DNA of 64,000 nucleotides from Zasmidium citrigriseum (lineage: Eukaryota > Ascomycota > Dothideomycetes > Mycosphaerellales > Mycosphaerellaceae), in the NCBI GenBank assembly GCA_002786025.1, contig NHNW01000054.1, positions 62,001-126,000 of the forward strand. The letters are read 5' to 3'. Positions 19,591 through 33,264 of this stretch are shown here, piece after piece. Made by a program: the position numbers and the translations under genes. Position 1 is the stretch's first letter. Every line of letters starts with the position of its first letter. Below the pieces are notes generated by a model, which saw only the letters and a program-made list of their open reading frames with translations, made no database searches and was not told the origin of the DNA.

Positions 19591-22500
19591 TCAAACCGAA
19601 GCAGCACTCTTCTCATCCCCCTCAACCCCCTCCCTCCTGGCCGCCCTCCTCTTCCTAACTCTCTTAACAGCCTTCCAACTCTCCACAAGCGCCACAAAAG
19701 CCACAATACTCGCAAAAACCAACCCCCACTCCCAGCTCAGCGGCAAATGCCGAAAAACCACCCTGTTGACGACCGGGATGTAGATGATGGGAAACGGAGT
19801 GACGAGACCAGCCATGACAGCCCAGAAGAGAAAGCGGTTCCTCGTAACCGTCGAAAAGAACGAAAGTCCACGATGCTGGTTCTCATTCGGGTACATGTTA
19901 AAGAGTGACAGATCCAGATGTTTCGCTTCCCAGGCCATGACAGAGAGCAAGACGGTGAGGATACTATACGCCGTTCCGCGGGCTCGGTAAGGAAGGTCGC
20001 AAGTCTCGTTATAATTGTGATTGCAGTCGTCGCCGAGATCGCCGTCGCCAACGCCGTAGGCGACGATGACGAAGCTGATGAGACAGAGGCTGCCCATGAA
20101 GACGCCATAGATGAATTTATCGATGATGAGCTCCTTGGTGAAAACGCCCTTTTTCATCGGGTGTGGAGGACGGGTCATGACATCCGCAGAAGCTTCTTCG
20201 AGACCAAGGCCGATGGCGAGGAACGACGAAGAGACGAGATTGGCGAAGAGGATTTCCAGCGGCGAGAGCGGGAAGACGGAGACATCGTTCCGGTCCTGGA
20301 AAGCCAGGCCAACGAGGAGGAGGACGACCTGGGCGATATTGGAGATGAGGAGGTGGAGGAGGAATTTGCGGATGTTGTCGAAGAGACGGCGGCCTTCGCG
20401 GATGGCGGACACGATGGAGGCGAAGTTGTCGTCGGTGAGGACCATGTCGGCGGCTTCTTTGCTGACGTCGCTGCCGGAGCCCATGGCGACACCGACGTCG
20501 GCGTTTTTGAGAGCTGGGGCGTCGTTGACGCCGTCGCCGGTCATGGCGCAGTATTTGCCTCGCCTCTTGAGGGCTTCTAGCATGCGTGATTTGGTGGTCG
20601 GGTTGCAGCGGGCGATGACGAAGGGTAGGTCGGGCAGTTGGTCGATCTCTTCGGTGGACATCTTGTCAAAGTCGGTGGCGACCATGACGGCCTTGGGGTC
20701 GGATGAGCCTGGGACGTTGGGCGAGAGGATTCCGATCTCGCGCGCAATCGTGGTGGCCGTCTTGAGATGGTCGCCGGTAAGCATGTGGACTGTGATACCG
20801 GCGGCCTGGCATTTCCGGATGGCGCCCGCAGATTCGATACGAGGTGGGTCGTAGATACCGACAATACCAGCGAATTCCAGATTTTGTTCAATGAAAGTTC
20901 GGTCGTCGACTTTGTCGGTTTCTTCAGGTGCAAGGGTGCGGTGGGCGAGACAGAGAACACGGAGTCCTTCAGAAGCCAGGGTCTCAACTTGGGCGTTGAT
21001 GGACTTTGCAGTTGCTTCATCGATGTTCAGCAAGGGCAGCAAGACTTCGGTGGCGCCTTTGGTGAAGACCGTGGTCTCTCCGTTTGGATCGCCGGAATAG
21101 ACGACTGACATGCGTTTGATGGATGAGTCGAAAGGATGTTCTGCTAGAAGGTCCATGGTCTCTCTTGTGGTGGTTTCCAACTTGCCACACCCAGCTCGCA
21201 TGGCCATGACCTGGGAAGCGATCTCAGTTGGCTCACCTGATGCGGTCCATGGGGCACCGGGCTCTTTGGGCGGCTTGACATCTGCAATGTTGCACAGGGC
21301 AATGATTTGGAAGAAACGATGGAGCTCAAGGTTCTCGAAGATGCCCTCTGCTTGAAGAGCGTCCTTGTCCAATTTCATGACTCCAAGCGTTGGGTCGAAT
21401 GGGCTGGACTCGCCCTCGACCGTGATGAAGCGTCCACTCGGCAGCATTGCCTTCCTGGCAAGCATTTTACCTTGAGTCAAAGTACCAGTCTTGTCTGAAC
21501 AGATGTTGGTGACGCCACCGATAGCTTCGAGTGATTTGGTTTCCCTGACAATGACGTTTCCCCTCGCCATTGCCTTTGCTCCCACCGCCATCGTGATGGT
21601 CAAGACGGCGATGAGCGATTCAGGAATAACGGCGACTGCAACACAGATACCGTAGATGACAGTCTCATCATCCAGATCCCAGAGATTGACGGAGAAGACG
21701 ATGATAGCCAGAAGAATGGCGAGACCAAGGAGGAAGAGAGCAAACCATGAGAGCTTGACAGTCAGCGGAGTGCCGACGAGACCTAGAGCATTCCTGATGC
21801 CGCGCAGAATCTTGTTGCCAGTGCGGACAGGCCATTTCTTCTTGGCCTCTTTCTCGTCTTTGGGTTTCATTTGCAGTGCGATCTTGCCGACTTCTGTGTT
21901 CATGCCAGTTGCGACGACGATGCCGGCGCCACGACCGCGAGTGACGCTGGTCGAGGAATAAGCCATGTTGCGTCGATCTCCAAGTGGGACATCCAAATTG
22001 TCAGAGATGAACGTCGAGTCTTTCGTGGATTGCTTTGTCTCGCCGGTGAGAAGGGCCTCTTCGTTGGCCATGTTGACACTGCTGATGAGGCGGACGTCGG
22101 CTGGGACGGTACTGCCGTTGGCCAATTGCAAAACGTCGCCGGGGACGACCTCTTTGCTCTTGATTGTGAAGAGCTGACCACCGTCGCGAATGACTTTACA
22201 ATCGGGTGCCGCCATGGCTTGCAGACGAGCGATGGTCTGCTCAGCTCGGTAGTCCTGGAAGAAGCCAACGACGACATTGAGACAAATCACGGCGGTGATG
22301 ACTCCGCCTTCGATGAAGTCCTGAGTACCGTAACTGAGAGCCATGGCGATGACCAGGACGATGGTCAAGCTGTTCGAGACTTGCTTGATGAGGATCGACC
22401 ACCAGGTGAAGCCTCCAGATGACTTGATCTGGTTTGGTCCATAATGCTCACGGCGATGGGCCACTTCGGATGATGTCAAACCATTCCTGTTCTCATTAGC

Positions 22501-22843
22501 TAGTATTATCAGGAGGAGGCGATTGCACTTACTGGACATCGGTGTCCAAGACATTGACGACCTGCTCGACTGGCAGGGTGTGGGCGTGAACATGGACATT
22601 GTCCTTGTCGACATCGTTCAGTGTAGTTGTGAAAGAAGGAGTAGCATCGGTATTGCGGGCTCCGTCGAAGGACTTGGTGTTCACTTGAACACTCTCCTTA
22701 CAAGACGAGCCCGCGTTCGGTATGTCGGGCGGCGGCTCTTCGCCATTGCCGCTGTCGTCTGCGGGCACGAGGCCGCCATGGTGCTGTGTAGCCGACTGAT
22801 GCGTCTCGACATCGACGTTGGGGGACACGGAGGGTTTTTCCAT
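19591..22843 (-). CDS. ENA1: ENA-type (P-type IID) sodium/potassium efflux ATPase
   Basis: Two exons (22533-22843 and 19591-22486) give 1068 aa. The short intron has gtaagt and cag signals, and the junction reads DTDVQ/NGLTSSEV. The actuator motif is LLTGET, and the TM4 motif is CVAVAVIPESLIAVLTITM. The phosphorylation site is SDKTGTLT, with its Asp near residue 435. TGDH (about 674) and GDGVNDAPAL (about 753) form the hydrolysis site. About ten membrane helices are predictable. The IPES...TITM wording and overall layout fit fungal ENA sodium pumps better than SERCA or PMR1 calcium pumps. The expected role is Na+ or K+ extrusion at the plasma membrane under salt or alkaline stress. The hydrophilic N-terminus (about 100 aa) is acidic and unusually long. 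Confidence 0.9.
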
Positions 22844-23952
22844 CAAATATCAGAGGCTGAAATGATGGACGATGGAGGGCTAGACTGGGCTGGGGGCAGA
22901 CAATGAAGGAGTCAAATATAGCTCCTCCACGGGGTGGCACGCGGGCGATGGCGATCTTATGCGATGGGGGTGCTTGCCACGGAGGGGAAGACAGCACGTG
23001 GGCAAGACATGGGTGCGATGGAATGCGTGGCCAGTCCTGGCATCTTCTGGGCGCTGCACAGCTCCGCAAAGGGCGTAGTGTGCATCTGCCAAGGTGCATG
23101 GCGCAGACATGTGCTGAAAGGCGCCCTCTTTGTCCGGCTTTGTCGTCATATTTGGCGGTTTGCACATGATTCGCTGTGATGACCAGCCTGCACTCGTTTG
23201 CCGTCTCAGACAAGGCTACGTCGTCTGTGGCAAAGACGATGTCGTTGTTGTTGTCTGGATAGTGGGAGGAGGATCTGGAAGATGGACGTGACGTTCATGA
23301 GAGAGAGTGGAGTCTGTCTGTATAGTACGCCGTAGTGCGCTAGCTTCATCTGATCTCGCGCCAAGGTCCGACAAGCCGACCGCGCAGCCACACGTCCACT
23401 CTTCTTCCTTCACTGTCACCTCGCTTCATCAGGCAAACTGCCAGCAAGGCGCTGTTTGTGTATCAGCAGCATCATGCAAGGCCGTCTCACACAATCTGCA
23501 GCAGAGTCCCTCCTTTGCAGCGTCTTTCTGGAAGACTCAGAAGCCGGCACTGCTGCCCCTGTCAGCAGCTGGTCTTGCAGAGCTCTAGCTACAGCAGTCG
23601 CCAGCAAGGAAAGCATCATGTGACTGCCCGCAAGGTCGATGAATATTCCAGATAACAGCATGGGACGGCTTGATTGATGGACAGATTCCCGTACAACACC
23701 AGACGGGCCTCCATGTCCGACCATAGACTTCAACCGCGTCGGCAACGATCACGATCTCTCCAATTCTGGTGCTCTCGAGGTTGATATCTCTGGCGCAGTT
23801 TGCCATGATTCTGCATTGGCAGCGATTGAATCCTGAACGAGAGAGACTTGGCATTTCTTGCTGCTGTGCGACCCAAGATCAGCCAAGATCGGACACGACC
23901 ACCCGAAGCACACTCACTCCACATGAGCTTTGCCTCACCATTTGCCTCACCG
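22844..23952. promoter_or_regulatory. Upstream region of the ENA ATPase gene
   Basis: About 1.1 kb between the ENA start and the stop of the next minus-strand gene. Open frames on both strands here are short and featureless, so I treat it as promoter and 3' flank. Confidence 0.4.
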
Positions 23953-25829
23953 TCATGTCTTGTCTTCACGAGCGATGATTTCACGACCACACAGCTCAGA
24001 CGGGCCTTCGCTTGTCTCATGGCGAAGTCGTTCCGCGGCGCTCTCGAAGCGGCGACAGCTTGTTTGTGAGGCGAAGAGAGCGTCAATCTGCTGAGTGTGA
24101 GCCTTGCTCTCACATGAAGCACAATCTCGATTACATACCTCCGCGAAACTCAGCCCCTTGGTCTCTGGCACAAGGAAGAAGAAGGCGATGCAGAATGCAA
24201 TTCCAAATGCCGTCCAGATGAACCCGACTTTGAGGCCAAGATTGCCTTCGTCCGGATTGATCATGTACGGTATCGTGAACTGGCAGCTCCAGCTCCTGGG
24301 ACAAGTCAGTAAACATTGGCACTTCGAGCTTTCGTCTCCTACCCAAGCGTTATGCTGGCGCTAAACAGCGATTGGACTACTGGTCGCAAAGGTGGCGATA
24401 CGACTTCGCTTGCTAAAGCGTACACTCCAGGACCAAGGGTGAATTGATAGATTATCGCCCTGCGGCCAGCTCTGTGAGTACAAGATAGTTGGACGGTCGA
24501 TGATACTCACCAGATGTAGAACATGACAATGGCTGTCCAGAGGGCAGTTCGGTTGTCGATACAGCCCATGACCCCCATGATCAGCAATGCCAAGGTTAAC
24601 AAGCGAACTCCCCAATTCAGGAGTCTGCGCCTTCCAAAGGTCTCAATTGCAAAGAATGCCACCAGATTCGAAGCCAGCATAACCGCTTGCAGGACGACGG
24701 ACACGGTAAAGGACTCGTCCACTTCCAGCAACGGAAAGAAGTAGACAGCATAGCCAATGACGAAGCTGCCTCCGATAAACGGCTGGCTTGCGGCCAAGGT
24801 CATGGCGATGATAGTCCGCTTGCGATTCGTTCCTTGGAAGCACTGGCGAAGAAGAGGGCCGTGGACCAGTGTCTCACGTCTCATTCGCTCACATTCATCC
24901 GCAGTCCGATGGAGGCGCTCAAGTTCCGCATCGATTAAGCTGAGGTCACCCCGACCATGAAGTCTGGCTAGAGACCGTCTGGCATCCGCTGGTCGCTTCT
25001 TCTGGATAAGGAAGTATGGCGACTCCGGGAACCAAAACCAAACCGAGGCCAAGATGGCTGGGAAGAGGAACTGGATCATCAAGGGCGTCTTGTATGACCA
25101 AGGGCCCGTCATTTCAGATGTCCCGCGACTGATCAAGCCGAGCATGAATTGTGCAAAGGTGATGGAGATGTTGACCAGGCACAAGAAGAAGCCTCGAAGC
25201 TCCTCGCGAGCGTTCTCTCCGATCCAGACTGGTGCCACGAGATACGATGATCCAAATCCGATTCCTATCGACGCTCACATCAGCCTTGTATCCGGAGTAT
25301 CTCCTGAATCTTTTCCAGGCCTACCGACGACAAATCTTCCAGCCATGAACACCTTCCAATTTCCCGTGGAGACCTGCATCGCAACACCCGCCGCAGCCAC
25401 GATAGCCGCGCCAAGGAGCACTGGCTTTCGTCCATATCTTACCATCACAAACCCGCTACAGACATTCCCGAGTATGTCTCCCGCAGTCGAGCACGCCACG
25501 AAGCCTGAGAGTCGATTCGCCGGTATCAAGTATCCAGAAGGCTGCGACGGGTAAGGAATGCCCATCTGTTCCTGGAATTCCGGGTACGCAGCGACAGTCG
25601 ATGCGACAAGAATATCATAGCCCAGCATCAAAGCGCCGACACTACAGTAAAGCGACCATAGGAGGAATCGTTTCTGGTGTCGCAGAAGTTGCCATTTGTG
25701 CTCCGGCTGGCTGACGTGCCATTGCGGTTCAAAGTCTCTTCTTGGCGCGGTGGTAGTGCTCGGTGCAGTGACTGCGAAGCTGACGGTTTTCTTGACGTTC
25801 TTCTCCAGGGCCATATTCGCGCGACTCAT
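23953..25829 (-). CDS. MFS sugar-transporter-family permease
   Basis: Five exons (25325-25829, 24511-25264, 24343-24459, 24139-24295, 23953-24090) give 556 aa with consistent phases. Family signatures are RYGRKPVLLG (loop 2-3), the PESPYFLIQKKR motif after TM6, ETFGRRRLL (loop 8-9) and VPETKGLSFAE near the C-terminus. The LGYDILVAST start of TM1 is typical of the maltose/glucoside branch. The likely role is proton-coupled sugar or polyol uptake at the plasma membrane. I took the ATG at 25829. The frame is open further upstream to 26141, so a longer N-terminus cannot be excluded. Confidence 0.86.
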
Positions 25830-27194
25830 CCGCTCCAGTTCTTTCAGTGCCTTAGAAAACGAAAGATGGAACGACAGTCTTTGATACTGTATCGCCCAAA
25901 CCGCACCCTGAAATCTTCTCGGCATTTGACGGAGTCGCCATCCTGGATCAAGCACGTTCAGTCCTTGCAACACGCTGTCGACGGGGATCAATGCGAGGCA
26001 TCTCCCTTGTCGTTTCAGAGATTGCCCCTCTTTCCAGAACGCATCTCGAAAAGCTTCCTCCTTATCTTGGTTTCGATCAACGACGACTTCAGTACACCTA
26101 TTCGTCCTCCGACCCTTCGACCAGGCGAACTCGTTTGACAATCCTCACGACTATCGAGCACCAGGTTCGATATCGTTGACTCCCACGGCACGACACCCGA
26201 ACGCACACGAATCGCCATCAATTTCACTCTTTCCATCCCCAGCAAACTTTCATCTGAGATATTGTAGGCATGCAAAGCTTCGGTGCCACGAGAACGATCC
26301 CTGGATGCAAAAGTCAATTCCACCTATTTTTGAGTTACGAGGCCATCCTTTTCCGTTCTCGACTCGATACGGGGCGTTCGTCCGGATTCCCTGTGTCGAC
26401 CATGTGAACGATCTGGATTCTTGGGCCTCATCGCATGCGAATCGTCTGATCAAATCTTGCAGGAGTACGCCCTGAACGAGTTGTCTTCCAGGGTGGAATG
26501 CTGCCTAAGGAGAGTGTGTCGTTCACTTGACTTCTAGTCGAGACGAGCTCCTGGGAGTATTTTGGCGAGAGCTGTTATCCAACATGGTTTGCGATCTGGC
26601 TCTCAGCTCCTTCTTTCCTGAAGCGTTACTCTCACATCGACTCGCTGAACGTTTGCTTTGTCCCCCGTCAACGAACCACCAGATTCGCCGGCCGAGAACG
26701 GGGCCTTGCCAAGCCATGTCGTCGGCCGACCATCCTATCTCTTCTCCAAGCTGCGGGGAAGAAGTCATTCGCCACGTGCGGATGGTTTGAACCCGAAGTG
26801 TGTCGCGAAAGTTGTCCCCGTCAAGCTTCTCTCTTCTCCAGATGCCAAGTGCTATATCATCAAGCCTCCAAGCCACCAACTTCGGCATCTTGGACTTGGC
26901 ACAGTCGGTATCGCCTCATTCGACATACAGCATGTCTTGTGTCGATCCTACCGTGCCACATGGCGTCCAGTCTCGAACGACAATCGTTGTGTGCGATGAG
27001 GGGAAACGAGCCTCACCCAAAGAGACCACCGTAACGGATTATCTTACGTCTGGCATCAACCAGGTCACGCTTCTTGGCTTGAGAACATACGAACGACCTT
27101 ATATGAATCTCACTGCAGCTACTGATCAGCACAAACTATCTCGAAACCACCAGAGTTCAACCATACCCTTAGCCTCTCCACTAGTAACACCACC
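25830..27194. promoter_or_regulatory. Divergent intergenic region, sugar transporter / Dal5-type permease
   Basis: About 1.35 kb. I see no gene with family features. The open frame at 25830-26141 could be a 5' extension of the sugar transporter. Confidence 0.4.
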
Positions 27195-29001
27195 ATGGAA
27201 CTAGAAAAACAGATCGGCACCGACCGCCACGAAGACATATCCCCCGACCCCGAAATCAACAAAACCTCCCTCCTAACCGGCGCCGACGACGAAGCAGCCA
27301 AAGTCCTCCTCAACTACACCGGCCCCCAAACCTGGAGCAATGGCGAAGAAAAAGCCCTCCGTCGCAAAATCGACTGGCGCCTCATGCCCATCCTCTGCAT
27401 GACCTACGGCCTGCAATACTACGACAAAGCCATGATCGGCCAAGCCGCGCTCTTCGGCCTGACGACAGAACTCGACCTCTCGATCGGAAACCGCTACTCC
27501 TTCGCATCCGCCATCTTCTACCTGGGGTTCATCGCTGGGGCGTATCCGTCCAGTCTGCTGGCTCAGAGGTTTCCGATTGAGAGGGTTGCATCTGCGACGG
27601 TGACGCTTTGGGGGATTTGTTTGCTTTTGACGATTACGTGTTTTAATTATCAGGGGTTGTATGCGCAGAGGTTCTTTTTGGGGTTTTTGGAGAGTGGGGT
27701 TAGTCCGATGTTTATGTTGATTGTGGGGAGTTGGTATAAGAAGGATGAGCAGGCGTTTCGGATGGGGTGAGATTGTCTGTTATGGGTTTTGGGATGTAGG
27801 CTGACAGGGGGATTAGCATGTGGTACAGCCTTACGGGGTTTGCTTCTGTTGTGTCGCCTTTGATCAACTATGGCTTGGGTGAGTTGTCGACCTTCAAAGA
27901 TGCGCTGTGGAAGACGAGGACTGACATGTTCTGACAGGCCACGTCAACGCAGCGCTCTCACCGTGGAAGTACATGTACATCTTTGCAGGATGTGAGTCTT
28001 CAATATCCCCATGCCACCTCAGCAAACGTGTACTGATCCACCATTCTTAGCACTCACCACATTCTGGGGCATCCTCCTAATCTTCCTCCTCCCACCAGAC
28101 CCAATCCGCGCCCGCGGCTTCGACGACCGCCAACGCTACATCCTCGTAGCCCGCCTCCGCGTAAACAACTCCGGCGTCCGCAACACGCACTTCAAGAAAT
28201 CCCAAGCCATCGAGCTAGCCTGCGATATCAAGTTCTGGCTGATCTTCTTCATCGCCTTGCTATCCATGATTACCAACGGCCCCATCTCGACATTCATCCC
28301 GACTATTATCCATGGCTTCGGATATAATACCCTTGACTCGCTTCTCTTGGTCATGCCTGCGGGAGCCATTGCTGGGAGTCTGATGTTGCTTATGGGATGG
28401 CTGTCGTATCGGTTCAATAAGTATAACATCCGGACGTACCTCATTTTCGGAACGCAATGCTTCACGATTCTCGCCAACGCTCTGCTCTGGAAACTCAATC
28501 GATCGGATCGAGGAGGTCTGCTCTACGCCGTCTACACCCTCTCCGTCTACGGCTCAGGCTACGCAGTCCTCATGGGCCTGACCATCGCCAACACGGCAGG
28601 ATACACCAAACGTGCGCTCACATCCTCGGGGCTCTACGTAGGCTATTGTTTCGGTACGCCCATCCCTCCCCTGCCCTCCATCCAACAAGCTTCATACTCA
28701 CATAATCACAGGCAACTTCATCGGCCCCCTCGTCTTCCTCGAAAGCGAAGCACCCGTCTACAACACCGGCTTCACCGTCACAACCGTCACCGCCGCGATC
28801 GCGGCTCTTCTCGTTCTGGTGTATCGCGGCGTGTGTTTGTGGGATAATCGGAGACGGGACAAAGCGGGTGAATTTGAGGCTTTTGACCATGCGTTTGAGG
28901 ATCCGACGGATAAGGCTGTAAGTTTTGAGAGGCTGTTGGGGTTGGAGAGGGGAGTTTTGCTGACGACTTTGCAGAATAAGCAGTTTCGGTATGTTATGTA
29001 G
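27195..29001 (+). CDS. MFS permease, Dal5 / allantoate-tartrate type
   Basis: Six exons (27195-27766, 27817-27878, 27938-27991, 28051-28653, 28712-28917, 28975-29001) give 507 aa. The Dal5-family features are the entry ALRRKIDWRLMPILC before TM1, YYDKAMIGQAALFGL, FLESGVSPMFMLIVGSWY, the PPDPIRARGF loop, and a C-terminus ending in an FRY motif. The last intron leaves only nine codons. Relatives carry allantoate, nicotinate, tartrate and other anions, so uptake of an organic acid is the best guess. It opens the run of metabolic genes at 27-48 kb and may feed it. Base use changes sharply inside exon 1, from C/A-rich to G/T-rich near 27520. Confidence 0.88.
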
Positions 29002-29567
29002 AAGCTGGGTTCTGTTTGGTTGGTATGGTGATGTAGGGAAAGCCATGGTACTTTCATATCTCTCAGAATCTACCCTTCATAAATACAACATCCTCATTCT
29101 ATCTATCAAGATCGCGGGATTTCCGTCGATATCAGCATGAGCACGTCGCCGCCTCCCTGCTACACTCCTTCCGACGTCGCAACACATGACCAATGTCCTC
29201 CGCAATAACGGCATTCAGTGTCCCCAGCGATGGCCCTAATCTCCACTTTGTCCCCACGGGGAAGATCACGCAACGTGGAGGAACGTGGCAATACGGCATC
29301 GGCACCATGAAACTCATCACCGGCTGGAACAACAACTCACCGGCAAAGGAAGACCCCATTGCCATTCATCTGCCGAAACCGGCAAAGTCATACAGAGACA
29401 GCCGATCCGGCAACAAGCGGAACAGACGGCTTCGACCAGAGCTCTCAGCTCCACATCTTCGGCAGCTCTTTGCAATGCCGGCAAATATGGATGACAACTG
29501 ACAAGCGTCAAGCGAGAAATCGCACATTCACCACGACACCATCAAGGTCTCTCCCGCCGAAGCCGCT
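29002..29567. other. Intergenic before the alcohol dehydrogenase
   Basis: Contains an ATG-started open frame of 102 codons (29193-29501) without recognisable features; it may be chance. The region also has to carry the dehydrogenase promoter. Confidence 0.35.
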
Positions 29568-30893
29568 ATGCCCGAAACACAACTTCCCCAGATGATGCGG
29601 GCGTGGAGGAAGCATGCTGGGAATGAAGAACCCGTAAGTCACAAACAACCCATCAACATTGCTTGCACTGATGATCTGTCTAGCAATATGACGAAGTCCC
29701 CGTACCAAAGACACCTCCCACGGGGTTTCTTTGCAAGATCCTCGCTGCTGGGGTTTGTCATAGTGATCATGCTATGTTGATTGATAAGGCTCCACGGCCG
29801 TGGTTTCAGGAGAAGTATATACTTGTATGTTGAGCTTCGCCTACTCTGTAGTGAATTATTGTTGATGTAGTCGACAGGGCCATGAGGGTTGTGGCGAGAT
29901 TATTGATATTGGGTCCGAGGTTACTGATAAACGGTTCAAGATTGTAAGTTCCATCGATGGCATTCGTTCTGCACATATGGAGTACTGACTATCATGTTGT
30001 AGGGCGATGTAATATCAATGCTCGCTGTCGCAGGCTGTGGCAAAGACGACTGCCTCGAGTGCTCAGAAAACATGCCACAACTTTGCATGAAAGGACATCA
30101 CTCTGGCATCGGTCAAGACGGTTTCTACGCTCCCTATGCAACGATCGATCAACGAGGTGCTGTGCATGTGCCGATAGGTACGTAGCATCAAACCACACAA
30201 CAGACCAAAGATCGTTGCTGACGATCAACTCAGGTGTCAGCCCCCAAGTCGCAGCCGTCGCCACAGACGCAGTAACAACAGCATACCACGCCATCGTCCG
30301 TCGAGGCGAGCTGAAACCCACCGAAACAGTCTTCCTCTTCGGCCTAGGCGGTCTGGGTTTCAACGGTCTCCAAGTGGTGAAGAGTATCGGAGCACGAGTA
30401 ATCGTCTCTGACGTTCGACAAGAGCGACTCGATGCCGCAGAGCAACTTGGTATTCCCAAAGCCGACATCGTGCCTGTAGGCAAGTCAATACAGGACTTTG
30501 TCAAGGAGAATGATCTTATGATTGATACGACTTTCGATTTTGTGGGGATGAATCAGACGTTTGAGGATGCACAGCAGATCGGTGAGTCTTGGCCCCCCTT
30601 TCCATGCAACATCTCGTGCTGACTTCGGTGCAGTTCGACGAGGCGGAAAGATGGTCTGCATCGGCACCCTCAACCTCGACAACACCATCCATATGAAGAT
30701 TGGAATCCGGAAACGACTAAGCATCATCTTTTCGTATGGAGGTCAGGTGAAAGATCTTGAGGAAGCGTTGGATTTGATTTCGAAGAAGAAATTGAATCCT
30801 CAGGTGGAGAATGGGAAGTTGGATGACTTTCCTAAGTGGTTGACGGATTTGTGTGATGGTAAGGTTCAGGCGAGGGTTGCGTTGACGCCGTAG
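29568..30893 (+). CDS. Zinc-dependent alcohol dehydrogenase (MDR family)
   Basis: Six exons (29568-29633, 29684-29824, 29878-29943, 30003-30177, 30234-30581, 30634-30893) give 351 aa. The catalytic zinc site is seen as GVCHSD and GHEGCGE. The structural zinc loop has four cysteines in CGKDDCLECSENMPQLC. The coenzyme fold has GLGGLGFNG, and the Asp at the end of the next strand (VIVSDVRQ) points to NAD. It should oxidise a secondary or primary alcohol to a ketone or aldehyde in the cytosol. It runs toward the BVMO at 31122 (tail to tail, about 230 bp apart). A ketone product would suit that enzyme. Confidence 0.87.
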
Positions 30894-31121
30894 CAATTTG
30901 AAAATCCAGAAGTAGAACACAAGAGTACACAGTAGCAATATTCAGACTTCCATTGCTGTTTCTCATATGCGTCTCTCCTTAAGTCTCACGATTGCATGAA
31001 CGTAAGTTGTCTACATGGAGAGCGAGCACGTCTCAAACGATGTAGAGTCTCAAATAAATTCGCTCCCTATCACATGCTACACAAACGACAAAGCCCTCCC
31101 AAACACAAACCCAACCCTCTA

Positions 31122-32906
31122 TCAAGACAAATCTATATCCACATACCCCCGATCCGCAACATCCAAAATCCTCCTCCTAAACCCCGGCCCCGGCCCCTGA
31201 TACCTCGCAATAATCCTCTGCTGCTTCCCCTTAACATTCGTATTAACCCCCGTCATCCACGAATCAATCTCATTAGCCAACAACCCGACTGCACAATCAA
31301 AAACATGCTGCGTCCACTCATCCACCTTCTCCTGCTTCGCCTCCACACGGGTAATCCCCTTCTTCTCACAGAACTCGATGAAATCCCCCTGCCACCGCAC
31401 CGCGTACTCGATCGAGCGCGGGATGTTGCCGAACATTTGGTGTGGACCCATGACCATCATCATGTTGGGGAAGCCTTTGACGAGGAAGCCGAGGAAGGTT
31501 CTTGGGCCGGAGCGCCAGACGTCTTGGATTTTTATGCCGTCTACGCCGCGGAAGTCGACGGCCGAGATGGGGCCTGTTACTGCGTCGAAGCCCGTGGCGT
31601 AGATGAGGGTGTCGAGTTCGACTTCTTCTCCCGTTTCTAGTAGTACTCCTTTGGGTGTTATTTTGGTGATGGGGGATTCGTGTTTGATGTCGACGAGGCG
31701 GACGTTGGGGCGGTTGTAGGCTTCGAAGTAGTGGGTTTCGAGAGGGACTCGACGGGTTCCGAAGCCTGTCCAATATAATTAGACTCATGAATCTCACATT
31801 CGAGGTTTGCAACTTACCATGACATTTGGGAATCAGCTTCTCAGCCGTCTCCGGATCATTCACCCTCTCCCTAACTTTATCCGCAAAGAATTTGCTCACC
31901 AGAGCGTTGGCCTCTCGCGACGTCCCGATATCATAGAAGTTCGACTGCCACTTCTCGAATCCTCTCGTTGCATAGATCTTCTCCCAGTATGCCATACGAT
32001 CCTCATCGGACACGCTCTCGGTCTTGACCATGTGCGGCATATGGACGAAGCCAGAATATGACTCCTGACAGGCCTTGAAGATCTCGGGATAGCGACTTCG
32101 AATATCCTCCATTTCTTCTTTCGAGATTGGCTCGTTTCTTAGAGGGGCTGACCAGTTCGGCGTACGTTGAAACACAGTGAGAGATTTCAGATCGCTCTTC
32201 ACGATCTCTTGGATGATCTGGATCGCAGTCGCTCCGGTGCCAATAATTCCGATTCGTTTGCCTGATGGACTCCACTCCTTTGGCCATCTGGTAGTATGGA
32301 AGCATTCTCCTTCGAAGTCATGTACACCTTCGATCGTTGTCGGAAGAGTAGGCTTGCTCAAGATACCCATCGCCGTGATGACGAATCTGGATGTATAGGT
32401 TCGTTTTTGCGTATCGGTAAGGAGCCATGATCGGGTGTCTTCTTGCCAGTGTGCTGATTCGACTTCTACTTCGAACTTCATATGCTCTCGAAGGTTGAAT
32501 TTCGTCGTCACGAATTCTGCATATCGAAGGCTGTACCAAGGTCAGAAGCCGGCATCTCATCGTGCAATGACAACTCACATCTCCGGCTGCCCAGCAAAAT
32601 GCTCAGACCAATCCCATTCATCAAGCACCTCCTGCGAGAACGAAAAGCCATAACTCCAACTCTCCGAATCGAATCGACACCCAGGATACTGGTTCCTATC
32701 ACAAAGTTAGGACCGGCGGCTACGACGATGCAGAAGCTAACTTTGACCTACCAATACCAAGTGCCGCCTTCACTGGATCCAGTTTCGAGCGCGCAAACTC
32801 GAAGTCCAAGCTGTTTCATTCGATACAGACTGAAAATACCGCTAAGGCCGGCGCCAATGATGAGGACATCGTAGTCAAGGTTTGTTGGTTCTTCTATGCT
32901 GCCCAT
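31122..32906 (-). CDS. Flavin monooxygenase, Baeyer-Villiger type (first copy)
   Basis: Four exons (32752-32906, 32579-32695, 31818-32530, 31122-31765) give 542 aa. The FAD-binding loop is IIGAGLSG at the N-terminus, followed by the GGTWYWNQYPGCRFD block found in cyclohexanone-type enzymes. The BVMO fingerprint FEGECFHTTRW (about 163-173) fits FxGxxxHxxxW. The NADPH-binding loop is IGTGATA, and YATGFD lies near the C-terminal part. These features indicate NADPH-dependent insertion of oxygen next to a ketone, giving an ester or lactone. The substrate is unknown. Its start faces the 3' end of the metallo-beta-lactamase-fold gene on the same strand. Confidence 0.9.
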
Positions 32907-33264
32907 GGTGGCTGTAGATAACGATTTACGAGATAAATGTAGCGTTTTTGTGTAGAAAAAGTTGGAGATGTATGTTTGTCGCCAATGCTATTCTATCAGC
33001 GACTCTGTCGAGTGGCGACTGTCATCAGAGTGAGACAAAACGACCCTGATCATTCATAATCCTTTGTTGCGATCCCATGTGGTCACGTCGATCTGTGCCG
33101 CACTTGAAGGATGAAGCTCGTAGCCGAGGGAATATACTTCGGCACGGCGTGAACTTATTTGATTGCAGAAATACCGGGCACGGTATGACCTAGAATGGTG
33201 AAGGCGAGACCGGCTAGATGCATTAGGCGACCACGTGCGTTGTACCAATGTATCGTTTTGATGA
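32907..33264. promoter_or_regulatory. Promoter region of the first BVMO
   Basis: About 360 bases between the BVMO start and the stop of the lactonase-like gene. No other feature seen. Confidence 0.4.

Noticed and set aside
19918..22422. Long plus-strand open frames opposite the ENA ATPase
   Set aside because: They are antisense shadows of a well-conserved ATPase with all P-type motifs on the other strand. Their composition is just the mirrored codon pattern.
29193..29501. A 102-codon frame upstream of the alcohol dehydrogenase as a gene
   Set aside because: No recognisable domain, no clear promoter, and its composition is not distinct from neighbouring non-coding sequence; kept only as a note.
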